64,000 bases of DNA from positions 877,915 through 941,914 of the forward strand of contig JADKBS010000001.1 of the NCBI GenBank assembly GCA_016714985.1. The letters are read 5' to 3'. Positions 34,301 through 43,641 of the stretch are shown piece by piece. This DNA comes from Saprospiraceae bacterium. GTDB taxonomy: Bacteria; Bacteroidota; Bacteroidia; Chitinophagales; Saprospiraceae. The notes under the pieces were generated by a model, which saw only the letters and a program-made list of their open reading frames with translations, was not told the origin of the DNA and did no database searches. Made by a program: the position numbers and the translations under genes. Position 1 is the stretch's first letter, and every line of letters begins with the position of its first letter.

Positions 34301-36366
34301 AGGATTTTTTTTACACGCTGAAACTCACCGACCTCTGTGGCACAAGGACTTGCCAGGCCCGCATCCGCCTATACAGCGACGATGCGCCCAAGGGAAAGCT
34401 GGAAGTGCTGCCTTTCGAGGCAAATACCCTTTGCCCCAACGAGGACGTCACACTACATTTCACCCCCGGCTGCGACAGCGACGTGCCAAAAACTTGGACT
34501 TGGCAAACCCGCCCCTGCGACCCACCGGGGGCCTGCACCCCCTTCAACGGGCCCGGCTCGATGAGCGACAATTGGTTCACGAACATCCTGCCGCAATCCG
34601 CATACTACTGCGTGGAAACGAACAACGGCGTATGCCCAGTGGACACGGTGCAGTTGCTGCTGGAGGTGAAAGACCCGCTGGCCATCACCTCCTTCACTGC
34701 CCTGCCCGACCCCTGCCACGAACTGCAGGTGGACCTTGACATCAGCTGGACGCCCTGCACGGTGGCCGGCTGCCCGCCGGGAACGCCCTGCTCTCCCTGT
34801 TCGACCACCGTAGAATGGTACAAGGACAAAATGCTTGTTGGTGTGACCAATGAGCAGCCTGGAGTTACTTCTTCTTCGTTCATTTACGCCAACCCGCCCA
34901 TACCGGGCTTTTATTGGGCGGTGGTGAAGGACGACTGTTGCCCAAATAACACGGACACTTCTTTCGTCATCACGATTGACCCCGCATGCGTGCCGCAGAT
35001 AGACGGCCCTTGTTTTATCTGCGACAACAATGTGGAAAAGCTGAACGGCTCAGTAGTTGTGCCCGTCTGCTACACTTGCCCGAATGCCTGCACTTATTCA
35101 TGGTCGGGGCCGGGAATCACGGGGTCTGCCAATCAGCCCAATGTGCAAGTCAACCAACCCGGTGTTTATACGCTCACAACTTCGTGTATGGACACCTATG
35201 GGCAGGTTTGCATAAAGTCAACCACCTACAACCTGCCAGCTTGCAGCAGCGTCACCTCCTGTCCGATGTTCGTTTGCTGTGACGACGAGTCCGCATTTTC
35301 GGAAAACATCCAGAATGCTGTTACGGTCACGTCGAACAACGCCGAACACAGGGCCACGGTCAGCATCGGCGACCTGCCCGCCTGCGACATCATCAGCAGC
35401 ATTGACTGGGGCGACGGGGAGATCCAGGCGGGGCCTTTTACGAGCGGAACTGCCGTGGAGCATACTTATGCTGAAAACGGCGATTTCGAGATTGCCATCC
35501 ATGCGGAGGAGTACAACTCCCTCACACAGCCGCCTTCGGTCTGTTTTGACACCACCATCACGGTGACGCAGACACTGAGGACGATTGTAGGCTATCAAGT
35601 TGTAGCTGTTGTATGCGTGACCAGTCAAGACGAAAACGGCAATTTGATTGACGGCGTGTGGGCTATTTTTTATGAATGCACGAATGATGGGGGCACACCT
35701 GCAACGGCAGTTTTTCACATGGAAAACGCTGTGCTTGTTCCGACTTCCTTCCCAGACCCCGATGTGGTGTTGACCGACAGCTTGGGCAACCCCGTGACCG
35801 ATGCGCTTGGGAACGAGATTGTCCTCTCGCCAAACGCTGGCGTGGCTGCCAAGATCGAGGGCATTTCACCGGCACCGCTGGGCTACAAATGGCTTGGGCT
35901 GCAATCGAACGCGCTCACACCATCCGGGGCGCTCACACAGACTAGTCAGGATTTCAAGATTACCCTCCACTGGGACACCTTGCCTAATGGCAGCCAAGAC
36001 TCGACGGGGGCATTCTGGGCCAGCGACGACAAGGACGACCTTTATGGGGAATTGGTCACAGATGCCTTCACGGAACTGGGCGCCTTCACCTTGGTGGGCA
36101 CAAGTAACCCTGCCTCGGTTACTGCCATCCACCTCTTCCCCAACCCCAGCTCCGGCAAGCTTACCCTTGAATTCAAGGGGGCAATACCAATGGCTGGGCA
36201 AGTCCAAATCCTCGACCTCCTCGGCCGCACCCTTCGCACGGAAACACTACAACCTGGCAGCATGACCCACAGCTTCTCCTTGGAGGCCATGCCTGCGGGC
36301 GTCTATTTCGTGAAGGTGCTGGATGGCGGTGAGCCAGTCTGGGCGCAGAAAGTGGTGAAGCAATGA
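31387..36366 (+). CDS. Giant T9SS-secreted protein with PKD-like domains
   Basis: 1659 residues from ATG 31387 (a frame start at 31345 adds 14 residues before the signal). Signal peptide MKKLFLLILLSWAGWSELRA. Residues ~175-560 look like a propeller of logging-type repeats (AVKAFGDGIYVSGYRVVGGT). There are PKD-like domains (YDWDFNGDSVPDVTSNNPVL and SIDWGDGEIQAGPFTSGTAV), and many Cys-rich Ig-like modules in the second half. The end, LFPNPSSGKLTLEFKGAIPM to VYFVKVLDGGEPVWAQKVVK, is a T9SS type A sorting domain. Ligand unknown. Its sorting domain is unusually close, in DNA too, to that of the protein ending at 47094. Confidence 0.9.
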   Translation: MKKLFLLILLSWAGWSELRAQCQCDFQVKMVQDPIDSCCFDVLFCHNTILPTCSLPVQYGPLTIYTNGNPFATGDIATVTSANTSVVTATLQSIHQAVFSTNFVSLNIGCSTQFNLGRICLSSAPSGFVNFSAVMGQPGNPCDIPLTTSQFMVPACSNPVLFEKIYGDAEENRPTAVKAFGDGIYVSGYRVVGGTEYATFTKFDLATGALMWEKQLSTPSRALDFEYDPIADEFLLIGWSSPFPAANNRSFLIRMDDQGVHVFSKFYDQLGRESFNRIVRHPNPTNPNFPFYILGRKNPANFQFQFNDEVVLFNLDNSGSFNWLREYPYTTNPTDDEFSLGLVPYTNGDLILTGTTVSNDGALVKINGTTGAANLYRFTNQALDIYDAILHPCDGRLIIVGEDWATHQAFVAVLMEAAPPAPCGFNTPPGNSSLEFMDIVNFKDIWIDRLGDIYVIGENKSTGQLPYQVVHKLNYNCHAGASVLTAAWAKYLYDPLYPEIDFDNGNISVTPAHDRIFYADARLKNPSFFGTWDMLVGAYDLNLTSGCEIGFPVNTMVLPLTSSCIPLTPNTITTEPPYISPICEDLDYCCTNFCSSSPCTADFTWTLGNCFDVQLTASSSSCFVGTYTYDWDFNGDSVPDVTSNNPVLNYNFCGGGLFNICVTVTDPFGCAATICKPVNVNNCNGCGVIVSSNIFCATVDDDTYQLHIVAAPTHPGLTNCSFVLTNISPAVTIVAGPIYTPVGGSSPNVNIDVIFTLTGKLPASLNFTVDMTCTCPTGVGSFTCPISGSSPMVCCKTILVDDQIVCKDDPVLNVPILPDWGTPLCITQVTWYVQPKPANGICPTQATGGTIYQDNITNVLEPLHLYPQSMTGDVCVYAVVHTTDGPCTLLTTNVACIRLCAPTTCTVAGYDYCYTGTCITPGPLMPVFNSPPNACISTVEWCDPSGIVVSNSLTYNPTECLSMSNPLVDCYEDFFYTLKLTDLCGTRTCQARIRLYSDDAPKGKLEVLPFEANTLCPNEDVTLHFTPGCDSDVPKTWTWQTRPCDPPGACTPFNGPGSMSDNWFTNILPQSAYYCVETNNGVCPVDTVQLLLEVKDPLAITSFTALPDPCHELQVDLDISWTPCTVAGCPPGTPCSPCSTTVEWYKDKMLVGVTNEQPGVTSSSFIYANPPIPGFYWAVVKDDCCPNNTDTSFVITIDPACVPQIDGPCFICDNNVEKLNGSVVVPVCYTCPNACTYSWSGPGITGSANQPNVQVNQPGVYTLTTSCMDTYGQVCIKSTTYNLPACSSVTSCPMFVCCDDESAFSENIQNAVTVTSNNAEHRATVSIGDLPACDIISSIDWGDGEIQAGPFTSGTAVEHTYAENGDFEIAIHAEEYNSLTQPPSVCFDTTITVTQTLRTIVGYQVVAVVCVTSQDENGNLIDGVWAIFYECTNDGGTPATAVFHMENAVLVPTSFPDPDVVLTDSLGNPVTDALGNEIVLSPNAGVAAKIEGISPAPLGYKWLGLQSNALTPSGALTQTSQDFKITLHWDTLPNGSQDSTGAFWASDDKDDLYGELVTDAFTELGAFTLVGTSNPASVTAIHLFPNPSSGKLTLEFKGAIPMAGQVQILDLLGRTLRTETLQPGSMTHSFSLEAMPAGVYFVKVLDGGEPVWAQKVVKQ

Positions 36367-36384
36367 GCAATTTGAATGGCACGA

Positions 36385-36470
36385 GGCTTGAGGCGACGCC
36401 TCGAAAGGGCGATCAAATATTATCGTATTTGCACAAGTTGAGCTGCCCTTTCGAGGTGTCACCTCAAGCC
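36385..36470. repeat. Covarying inverted repeat, copy 1
   Basis: Arms GGCTTGAGG (36385-36393) / CCTCAAGCC (36462-36470) and CCTCGAAAGGGC (36399-36410) / GCCCTTTCGAGG (36445-36456), separated by an internal CGACG / TGTCA, with a 34-nt loop ending in GCACAAGTTGAGCT. It lies between two giant T9SS genes, right after a stop and 24 nt before the next start. Copy 2 is at 43522-43607. Confidence 0.9.
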
Positions 36471-36494
36471 CATAAAAACCCTTTTTTTGGTAGC

Positions 36495-39400
36495 ATGAAA
36501 TCCAATTTTTCGAACAAATTCTTTTGCATAGCCCTGCTGGCAATGCCCCTGCTGGCCGCTGCCCAATTCCTCCCCGATAAGACCATTGCTGGGAGCAAGA
36601 CGGGGTTTTACGGAATCCAAACTGCCGACATCAACGCCGACGGCCATCCCGACCTCGTTGCTATCCGGGGGTACGACGCACAGGCCGCCTATTGGTACCT
36701 GAACGATGGCCAAGGGCATTTCCCCATCAACCCATCCGATTCGTTGGAACTGGACGTGCAGATTGCTGAAATCATCATCGCCGATTTGAACGGCGACGGC
36801 TTCCTCGATTTTGCATTTGCCGATTTCACCGCCACTGGAAACGTGTTTTGGTACGCTGGCGATGGGCAGGGACATTTCGTCAAGCACCTGATTGAATACT
36901 ATGATGGAATTCCGGTAGGCACTTTCAAAGCGGCAGATATTGACGCTGACGGCGACCAGGATTTGGTGCTGGGGCAATCCCTGTTTGCTTCCACGCTTGT
37001 TCGTTGGGTGAAGAACGACGGACAGGGCAACTTCTCCGACCCTTACCAATTGGGCGAACACAGCGAGCAGTTCCTCGAAATCGTCATTGCCGACCTGAAC
37101 AACGACAACCTGCCGGAAGTGCTCATTCCCAACAAAACCACCTGGTACCTCAACTATGGACCAGGCAATTTCGACGCCCGACCCTTGCCCGCCGATGCCG
37201 TTTACCTCTTTGGAATTGAAGACTTGGACTCGGACGGCGACCGTGACCTGCTCGCTTATGGCTACAATTCGAACAACAAACCCATACTCTTTCGAAATAC
37301 TGCCAACCCGTTCAGCGTCACTTTCGTGCCGGAGGAATTGCCGCTTGACCTCGACCTCTACGACCGCTTTTTTACCGGTGACTTCGACGGCGATGGCGAC
37401 ACCGACTTCCTGTTCAATTCCACCGGATGGTGGGAGAACGATGGAACGGGCAGCTACACCATCCACGATGATTTCACCCTCAACCACCTTTACATCCCGG
37501 CCAATTATTACCTGCTTCCGCCTGGCGTGGACTTGGACGGCGATGGCCGGGACGAAGCAGTTGTTCCAGGACAAAGCTGGGTGGGGCGTGTTGGCCTAAA
37601 CACGAGCGAAGCGCTTGTCGCCGACATCATCGTGCCGGACATCTTCGGGACTTCTGCCGTAAAATCCTTCGATTTCGACAACGACGGCGATTTGGACATC
37701 GTGGCGGCGGCTGACAAATTATACTGGTTTTCCAACGAGGGAGGCGGGCATTTCGGCCCCCGGCAGACCATCACTGCCTTGCCTTTTCATACTGGCTTTT
37801 TCAAATTTATTGACATAGACGGCGACCAAGATTTGGATATTTTTATTCAAAATGGCACGATGCTGCGAAACCTTGGCTTTGGCTATTACGCCAACCCGGC
37901 ACCGGTGCCGCTCAGTGGGTCGGAGCCGCATTTCTTCGATTTTGACGCCGACGGCGATACGGACATCGTTGGTAGCGTACCGCTCCAGTTTTTCGAAAAT
38001 ATTGGCAATGGCAACCTTGCCAATCCAGTTTACCTGACACAATGCTTCTCAGGTAGTGCCACCGTCGCAGACATGGACCATGACAGTGACCTCGACCTCG
38101 CTTTTCCTTGTGACAAAACAGTGATTGTTTTAACCAACGACGGCACTGCCAATTTTACGGCCCTTCAGGATTTGACGGCTCCCAATTTCGCCCGCCGATG
38201 CTTTTGGGCCGACGTGGATGGCTCCGGCAGCCCCGATGTGATAGCCGCCTTGGACAGCGGCCTTATTTGGTTTCCACGCTTGCCGGATGGCTCGTTCGGG
38301 GCCTTCCAGTGGATTTTCCAATCGGGCAGTTCGGCCCTCGACCAGCGACTCACACTTGCCGACTTCGACGGCGATGGCGACATAGACATCGCAGGATCTT
38401 ATCTCTACTATTCTTTTCTCTTGAAAAATGACGGAACGGGGGTTTTCGCCACCGTTTACCTACCGTTTTACAACCCTTTTTTATCCGATGATGCGGCTTT
38501 CGACGTGGACGGCGACCAGGACTTGGACTTGCTTTTCGCCAACGAACAAACCATCGGATGGCTCGAAAACCTGGCTTCCGAAGCCTATCTATCTGGCACC
38601 TGTTATTGGGACAAAAACGAAAACCAGCAGCGGGACCCCGGCGAGCCGCCTTTCCAAAACCAAATCCTGCGCCTCGAACCCGCCGGGAAACTGACCTTCA
38701 CGGACGCGGATGGCAGTTATCGGCTCTACGCAGATTCGGGCCAATTTGCCCTGTCCATCGAGCCTGACAGCTGCTGGGACTTGAGCACCGACACCTTGGT
38801 GTACCACCTGTTTTTCGATGGGATAACCACCGTCGCCGACCTCGATTTCGGATTGAAGCTCAACGGCACGGAGAAAAAGCTGACGGCCCCAATCGCTACT
38901 GCACCTACCCGCTGCGGTTTCGAGGTGCCTTGTTTTTTATCGCTGCGCAATGAGGGCTGCGCATTGGCCACGGGCATCGTGGAACTGCATTTTACGGACT
39001 CGCTCGCCGCTTTCGTCAGCGCCACGCCACCGCCAACCTCCACTGCTCCCGGCCTGTTGACCTGGCTGCTCGCCGATACCCTGCTGCCGGGCGGGCTGTC
39101 CGATATTCAGTTGGTGTTGCAGATGGCAGGCCCTGAGCACCTCGGCGATACGCTCCGGCTGCTCACCCTCGCCCGTGCCCTCGACGACCTCGGCAACCCC
39201 GAACCAGAAGCGGACTCGACCCTTCTCCTTGCTGAAATCAACTGCGCCTACGACCCCAACGACAAGCTCGTCAGCCGCTCCCGGCTGCCGGAAAACTACG
39301 CCGCAGCTGCTTCCGAATTGGTTTACACTGTCCGTTTTCAAAACACGGGAACGGATACGGCTTTCAACGTCACGGTGCGGGACCGGCTCGCCGCTGCACT

Positions 39401-39956
39401 CGATTTTTCGACCTTCAAGCCGCTTGGCACCAGCCATGCCTACACGGTCACGCTCGATTCGGCTACCCGTACCGCCGTGTTCGCTTTCAAAAACATCCTC
39501 TTGCCCGATTCGTCGGTAAATGAACCGGGCAGCCACGGTTTGTTCCAGTTCTCCATTTACCCGATGGCCAATTTGCCAGCAGAAACGCTTATCCAAAATT
39601 CGGCAGGCATTTATTTCGATTTCAACCCGCCCGTATTGACCAATATGGCCGAGACATGGGTGGAAAAAACGCCAGTTTCAACAAGCCAATTAGCTGTGCC
39701 AACGGAAAAACTGCGGCTGTTTCCCAACCCTGCTTCCGGTGAAATCTCCCTTGAATGGACGACCCCGCTCCCTGCCAGCGGGGGCAGGCTCTTGTTGTCC
39801 GACATGGCCGGGCGGAACTTGCAGGAACTGAAACTGCCGCCCAGCGCTACCCTAACCCGATGGAAGCTGTTTGACTTGCCACGGGGCATGTACTGGGTGA
39901 GATTGGAATCGGAAAGCGGTTTTTGGCAGGTAGCGAAACTAGTAAAACTGAACTAA
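36495..39956 (+). CDS. FG-GAP/VCBS-repeat T9SS protein, paralogue 1
   Basis: 1153 residues from ATG 36495, which opens a signal peptide (FFCIALLAMPLLAAAQ). The frame from 36363 reads through the inverted repeat and is unlikely to be used. Residues ~25-700 are a long series of Asp-rich calcium-site repeats (DINADGHPDLV, DLNGDGFLDFAF, DFDGDGDTDFLF, DFDNDGDLDIVAA), predicted to form beta-propellers. Then an SdrD B-like domain (CYWDKNENQQRDPGEPPFQN), the conserved block CAYDPNDKLVSRS to YFDFNPPVLTNMAE, and a T9SS C-terminal domain (LRLFPNPASGEISLEW). It is a calcium-dependent surface protein, ligand unknown. Confidence 0.9.
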   Translation: MKSNFSNKFFCIALLAMPLLAAAQFLPDKTIAGSKTGFYGIQTADINADGHPDLVAIRGYDAQAAYWYLNDGQGHFPINPSDSLELDVQIAEIIIADLNGDGFLDFAFADFTATGNVFWYAGDGQGHFVKHLIEYYDGIPVGTFKAADIDADGDQDLVLGQSLFASTLVRWVKNDGQGNFSDPYQLGEHSEQFLEIVIADLNNDNLPEVLIPNKTTWYLNYGPGNFDARPLPADAVYLFGIEDLDSDGDRDLLAYGYNSNNKPILFRNTANPFSVTFVPEELPLDLDLYDRFFTGDFDGDGDTDFLFNSTGWWENDGTGSYTIHDDFTLNHLYIPANYYLLPPGVDLDGDGRDEAVVPGQSWVGRVGLNTSEALVADIIVPDIFGTSAVKSFDFDNDGDLDIVAAADKLYWFSNEGGGHFGPRQTITALPFHTGFFKFIDIDGDQDLDIFIQNGTMLRNLGFGYYANPAPVPLSGSEPHFFDFDADGDTDIVGSVPLQFFENIGNGNLANPVYLTQCFSGSATVADMDHDSDLDLAFPCDKTVIVLTNDGTANFTALQDLTAPNFARRCFWADVDGSGSPDVIAALDSGLIWFPRLPDGSFGAFQWIFQSGSSALDQRLTLADFDGDGDIDIAGSYLYYSFLLKNDGTGVFATVYLPFYNPFLSDDAAFDVDGDQDLDLLFANEQTIGWLENLASEAYLSGTCYWDKNENQQRDPGEPPFQNQILRLEPAGKLTFTDADGSYRLYADSGQFALSIEPDSCWDLSTDTLVYHLFFDGITTVADLDFGLKLNGTEKKLTAPIATAPTRCGFEVPCFLSLRNEGCALATGIVELHFTDSLAAFVSATPPPTSTAPGLLTWLLADTLLPGGLSDIQLVLQMAGPEHLGDTLRLLTLARALDDLGNPEPEADSTLLLAEINCAYDPNDKLVSRSRLPENYAAAASELVYTVRFQNTGTDTAFNVTVRDRLAAALDFSTFKPLGTSHAYTVTLDSATRTAVFAFKNILLPDSSVNEPGSHGLFQFSIYPMANLPAETLIQNSAGIYFDFNPPVLTNMAETWVEKTPVSTSQLAVPTEKLRLFPNPASGEISLEWTTPLPASGGRLLLSDMAGRNLQELKLPPSATLTRWKLFDLPRGMYWVRLESESGFWQVAKLVKLN

Positions 39957-39977
39957 ATCATTGAAAATCAAGCTTTG

Positions 39978-42900
39978 ATGAAGAATATCCTTAGCCTTAT
40001 GGCCTTGCTCGGCACCGCCTTGCTGGCAAAAGCCCAATACACGCCGCCGGTAATTATTGACACCATCCAGGATTATTATCAGAACTTCCTGCCCTACGAC
40101 TGGGACCACGACGGCGACCTGGATTTTGTAGGTGCCACCGGCCTCGGCTACTACCTGAGTTGGATTGAAAACACAGGGGGCAGCCTGCCCGAAACAGCAA
40201 CTGTGCTGGATTCGGCTTCTTATTATAACCGTCCCTTGTTCGCTGATTTCAATGGCGACAACCGCACGGACATCGTCTTCAATGGGTACGACCCCAATAT
40301 TTTTGATAATACCTTGACCATTCGGCTCCAATTGGCCAATGGAATATTTGGCCCACCTATCATCTCGTTTCCAAACACAGACAATTTTAAGGGGTTCATT
40401 TTAACAGATTTAGACCAAGACAACGACGTGGATTTCGTCAGGGACGATGTGTCTGGCCTGCTTTGGTACGAAAACGACGGCACCGGCAATTTCGAGCCAC
40501 CCCAATTCATCGCCGACCCGGCGGGCGGGGTGCTCCATGCTGCCGACCTAAATGCCGACGGGCTGCTCGACCTCCTCGTGGCGGATGCGCCCGAAGCCAA
40601 GCTATGGTACTTCGAGGCGCTTGGCGGCGGCAGTTTCAAGCCGAAAAGCCTCGCTGCCAACCTGCCCGATTGGCTGGAACGCATTGCCAGTGCCGACTTG
40701 GACGGCGACGCTTTGCCGGATTTGCTCCCCATTTACCGCAACGACATTGTTTCGACCGCCGGGCAAACTTGGTTCAAGAACACGGGCAACGGGCAATTCG
40801 CCCCACCACAGCCGCTCGTCCCGAACACAGAAGGGCCTTATATCGTGCAGGAGCTTATCACGGGCGATGTGGACTACGACGGCGACCCCGACGTGATAGC
40901 AGCTTACAGCAGCGGCGATTCCTTGACCCTGTTTATGAACACGGGCAGCGGCTCGTTTTCGGCGCAGGTGCTGGCAGTATGGCCCGAAGTGAACGGCATT
41001 TCCAACCTGTCGCTCAACGATTACGATGGCGACGGGCTGGCCGATTTGTTCGGGCATTCCATCGGTACGGCTTTCTTGAGAAATGAAGGCGGCGGGCAGT
41101 TCGCCCCTAAGCAAACGCTATTGCCCAAATTTTACAATATCGCCACGGCGGCAGTGGCAGACCTCAACCAGGACGGCTTGAACGATATTATCGCCAGATC
41201 GGAATACGATGGGAATTTGTTTTGGTATCCTAACCTTGGCGGCGGGCAGTTCGGAGCGCACCGGGAAGTTTCCCATACCAATTACGAAGGCGCTTATGCC
41301 CGTGCAGCCGATTGGGACGGCGACGGCGACACCGATATTTTATCCGCCATTCCCAAAAAAATAGCCACCGTAGCTGCGCAGACCTATGAATTGGTTTGGT
41401 ACAAAAACGACGGTTCGGGGAATTTCGGAGATGGCATCCGGGTCTTCCCGCCCGATATTTATTTCCCGACAGCGACGGCGGAAATCGCCGACATGGACGG
41501 CGACGGGGACATGGACATCGTATGCTTGTTTGCGGCAGCAACCCAAACCTTGGCTTGGTTGGCAAACGACGGCAGTGGCGGCTTTGGTCCGCCCGTATTC
41601 ATCTCTCCTGGCGACTTTGCAGGGCAATTCCTACTTTCCGACCTCGACGGCGATTCCGACAAGGACATCCTATTCCGCTTGGATTACTATAAAATCTATT
41701 GGTATGCCAACGATGGGGCTGGTCATTTCAGCGATGCACTTTTCATTGGCACGCAGCTCACATATGGTGGTTTCCTGGCGGCCGAGGATTTCGACGGGGA
41801 TGGCGATATAGACGTTTTGTCCGATGACTATGCTTCCACGACGGGCTGGTGGTACCCCAACAACGGCGACAACAGTTTTGCCCCGGCAAAGCCATTGAGT
41901 ACTGACCTGTTCCCAAGCGGCATCGCAGACCTGAACGAGGACGGGAAGCCCGACCTCGTGGGCTATTACGATAGGGGCATCGGCTGGAAGCCCAATTTGG
42001 GCAACGGCGTGCTCGGCGACCCCATCATCGTAAACATCAACCTGGGCAATTTCCCTACCAGCAGCCTTATCGGCACCGACCTTGACGGCGATGGCGACGG
42101 CGAGATACTGTATTCCTGGTTCACCGAAATCGGCTATGTGGGCGGCATCGGCGGCTTGCCCTATATCTCTGGCTATTGTTTTTTGGATGAAAACGAGAAC
42201 GGCCAGCGCGACAGCGCCGAGGCATTGCTGCCCGGCATCCGCACCACGCTTGGCACGGCTTCGCAGTTCAGTTTTTCCGATGAAGAAGGGGAATTTCGGT
42301 TTTACGTCACCCCAGGCAATTACACCCTCACCTACGAGCCGGATGAATGTTGGATACTGACCTCCGACATTTCCGCTTGGCTCATTTCCGTAGCGGACAC
42401 GGCGGTTTTGGACAGGTATTTTGGCTTCAAACCGGGGCCGGGGGTGCGGAATTTGGAGACTTTCCTGAGTTCAGGCCCGACGATTTGCGGGCAGGATGTA
42501 ATGTTTTGGCTGCAAGCCCTCAACCGGGGGTGCCTGCCCACCAACGGCAAACTGGCGCTCGCCAACACCGAGAACCTTAACCTGATTTCGGCAGAACCAG
42601 CGCCGGATGCCATCGTGGGCGACACGCTTTTCTGGCAAATTGACAGCCTCTTTCCAAACGATATTTTCAAGGTGAATCTCCTGTTCAACCTCGGCGTCTT
42701 GCCCGGCGGGGACAGCCTGCATATTTCCGCCAGCAGTGAAACATTCGGTGCCGACGGCACCTCGGTCGTGCTCCGGGATACCTTCCTGTACCAGCCTGTG
42801 GTGCTTTGCTCCTACGACCCGAACGACAAATTGGTGAACCTCGCCGAACTGGCGCCCGACTTCCTCCCCGAAACCAGCGAACTGGTCTATACCGTCCGTT

Positions 42901-43511
42901 TTCAAAACACGGGCAATTACTTGGCCTTCAATATCCGCATCCGGGATACGCTGGACGCCAGCCTCGACTGGCAGACGCTGCGGCCACTGACGGCCAGCCA
43001 CGATTTTTTCACCAACCTCGATTTTGCCAACGGCATCGTGGAATTCAATTTCCCGAACATCATGCTGGCCGATTCATTTTCCAACGAGCCGTTGAGCCAC
43101 GGCTTTGTCGCCTTTACCATCCGGCCAAAAGCAGGGCTTGCCCAAGGGACGCTCATCCCCAACCGGGCCGGCATTTACTTCGATTTCAACCCGCCGGTCA
43201 TCACCAATTATGCAGAAACAACGGTGAAAACAGCGCTTTCGGTGCGACCGGAAAAGCAGGGCAATGACTGGGTTTCCGTTTACCCGAACCCTGCTTCCGG
43301 CAGCGTCCAGCTTCAATTCGGAGCGCCGCCCGGCAAAGTCCGAATGCGCATTTTCGACTTGCAGGGTCGGGCTTGTCTCGAAAAACAAATTGCCCCGACA
43401 GGCACCGCTGCCTCCTTCGACGTGTCCGGATTGATTTCAGGCGTTTACCTGCTTGATTTCTTGGGCGAAGACGGGAGGCAGGGCAGGGCGAAGTTGGTGG
43501 TGCAGCGGTAG
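39978..43511 (+). CDS. FG-GAP/VCBS-repeat T9SS protein, paralogue 2
   Basis: 1177 residues from ATG 39978. Signal peptide MKNILSLMALLGTALLAKAQ. Same architecture as its neighbours: VCBS repeats (DWDHDGDLDFVGA, DLNADGLLDLLVA, DWDGDGDTDILSA, DMDGDGDMDIVCL), an SdrD B-like domain (CFLDENENGQRDSAEALLPG), the conserved block SYDPNDKLVNLAE to YFDFNPPVITNYAE, and a sorting domain (VSVYPNPASGSVQLQF to GRAKLVVQR). It starts 21 nt after the preceding stop, so genes 1 and 2 are probably one operon. Role is inferred as for paralogue 1. Confidence 0.9.
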   Translation: MKNILSLMALLGTALLAKAQYTPPVIIDTIQDYYQNFLPYDWDHDGDLDFVGATGLGYYLSWIENTGGSLPETATVLDSASYYNRPLFADFNGDNRTDIVFNGYDPNIFDNTLTIRLQLANGIFGPPIISFPNTDNFKGFILTDLDQDNDVDFVRDDVSGLLWYENDGTGNFEPPQFIADPAGGVLHAADLNADGLLDLLVADAPEAKLWYFEALGGGSFKPKSLAANLPDWLERIASADLDGDALPDLLPIYRNDIVSTAGQTWFKNTGNGQFAPPQPLVPNTEGPYIVQELITGDVDYDGDPDVIAAYSSGDSLTLFMNTGSGSFSAQVLAVWPEVNGISNLSLNDYDGDGLADLFGHSIGTAFLRNEGGGQFAPKQTLLPKFYNIATAAVADLNQDGLNDIIARSEYDGNLFWYPNLGGGQFGAHREVSHTNYEGAYARAADWDGDGDTDILSAIPKKIATVAAQTYELVWYKNDGSGNFGDGIRVFPPDIYFPTATAEIADMDGDGDMDIVCLFAAATQTLAWLANDGSGGFGPPVFISPGDFAGQFLLSDLDGDSDKDILFRLDYYKIYWYANDGAGHFSDALFIGTQLTYGGFLAAEDFDGDGDIDVLSDDYASTTGWWYPNNGDNSFAPAKPLSTDLFPSGIADLNEDGKPDLVGYYDRGIGWKPNLGNGVLGDPIIVNINLGNFPTSSLIGTDLDGDGDGEILYSWFTEIGYVGGIGGLPYISGYCFLDENENGQRDSAEALLPGIRTTLGTASQFSFSDEEGEFRFYVTPGNYTLTYEPDECWILTSDISAWLISVADTAVLDRYFGFKPGPGVRNLETFLSSGPTICGQDVMFWLQALNRGCLPTNGKLALANTENLNLISAEPAPDAIVGDTLFWQIDSLFPNDIFKVNLLFNLGVLPGGDSLHISASSETFGADGTSVVLRDTFLYQPVVLCSYDPNDKLVNLAELAPDFLPETSELVYTVRFQNTGNYLAFNIRIRDTLDASLDWQTLRPLTASHDFFTNLDFANGIVEFNFPNIMLADSFSNEPLSHGFVAFTIRPKAGLAQGTLIPNRAGIYFDFNPPVITNYAETTVKTALSVRPEKQGNDWVSVYPNPASGSVQLQFGAPPGKVRMRIFDLQGRACLEKQIAPTGTAASFDVSGLISGVYLLDFLGEDGRQGRAKLVVQR

Positions 43512-43521
43512 TGCGCCAGGA

Positions 43522-43607
43522 GGTCTAAGGCGACACCTCAAAATGGCCTTACTGGTTCTAATAATTAGCACAGTTTGAGCGGCCATTTTGAGGCGTCACC
43601 TTAGACC
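43522..43607. repeat. Covarying inverted repeat, copy 2
   Basis: Arms GGTCTAAGG (43522-43530) / CCTTAGACC (43599-43607) and CCTCAAAATGGCC (43536-43548) / GGCCATTTTGAGG (43581-43593), with internal CGACA / CGTCA and a 32-nt loop ending GCACAGTTTGAGC. Same plan as copy 1 at 36385-36470 with different but still paired arms. It lies between paralogues 2 and 3. Confidence 0.9.
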
Positions 43608-43641
43608 GGGCAAAAGATTATCCAATGAAAAATTGTCAAAC

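Noticed and set aside
36459..37574. 371-codon open frame on the minus strand
   Set aside because: Antisense to the VCBS repeats, with Val/Glu patterns mirroring the Asp-rich repeat codons.
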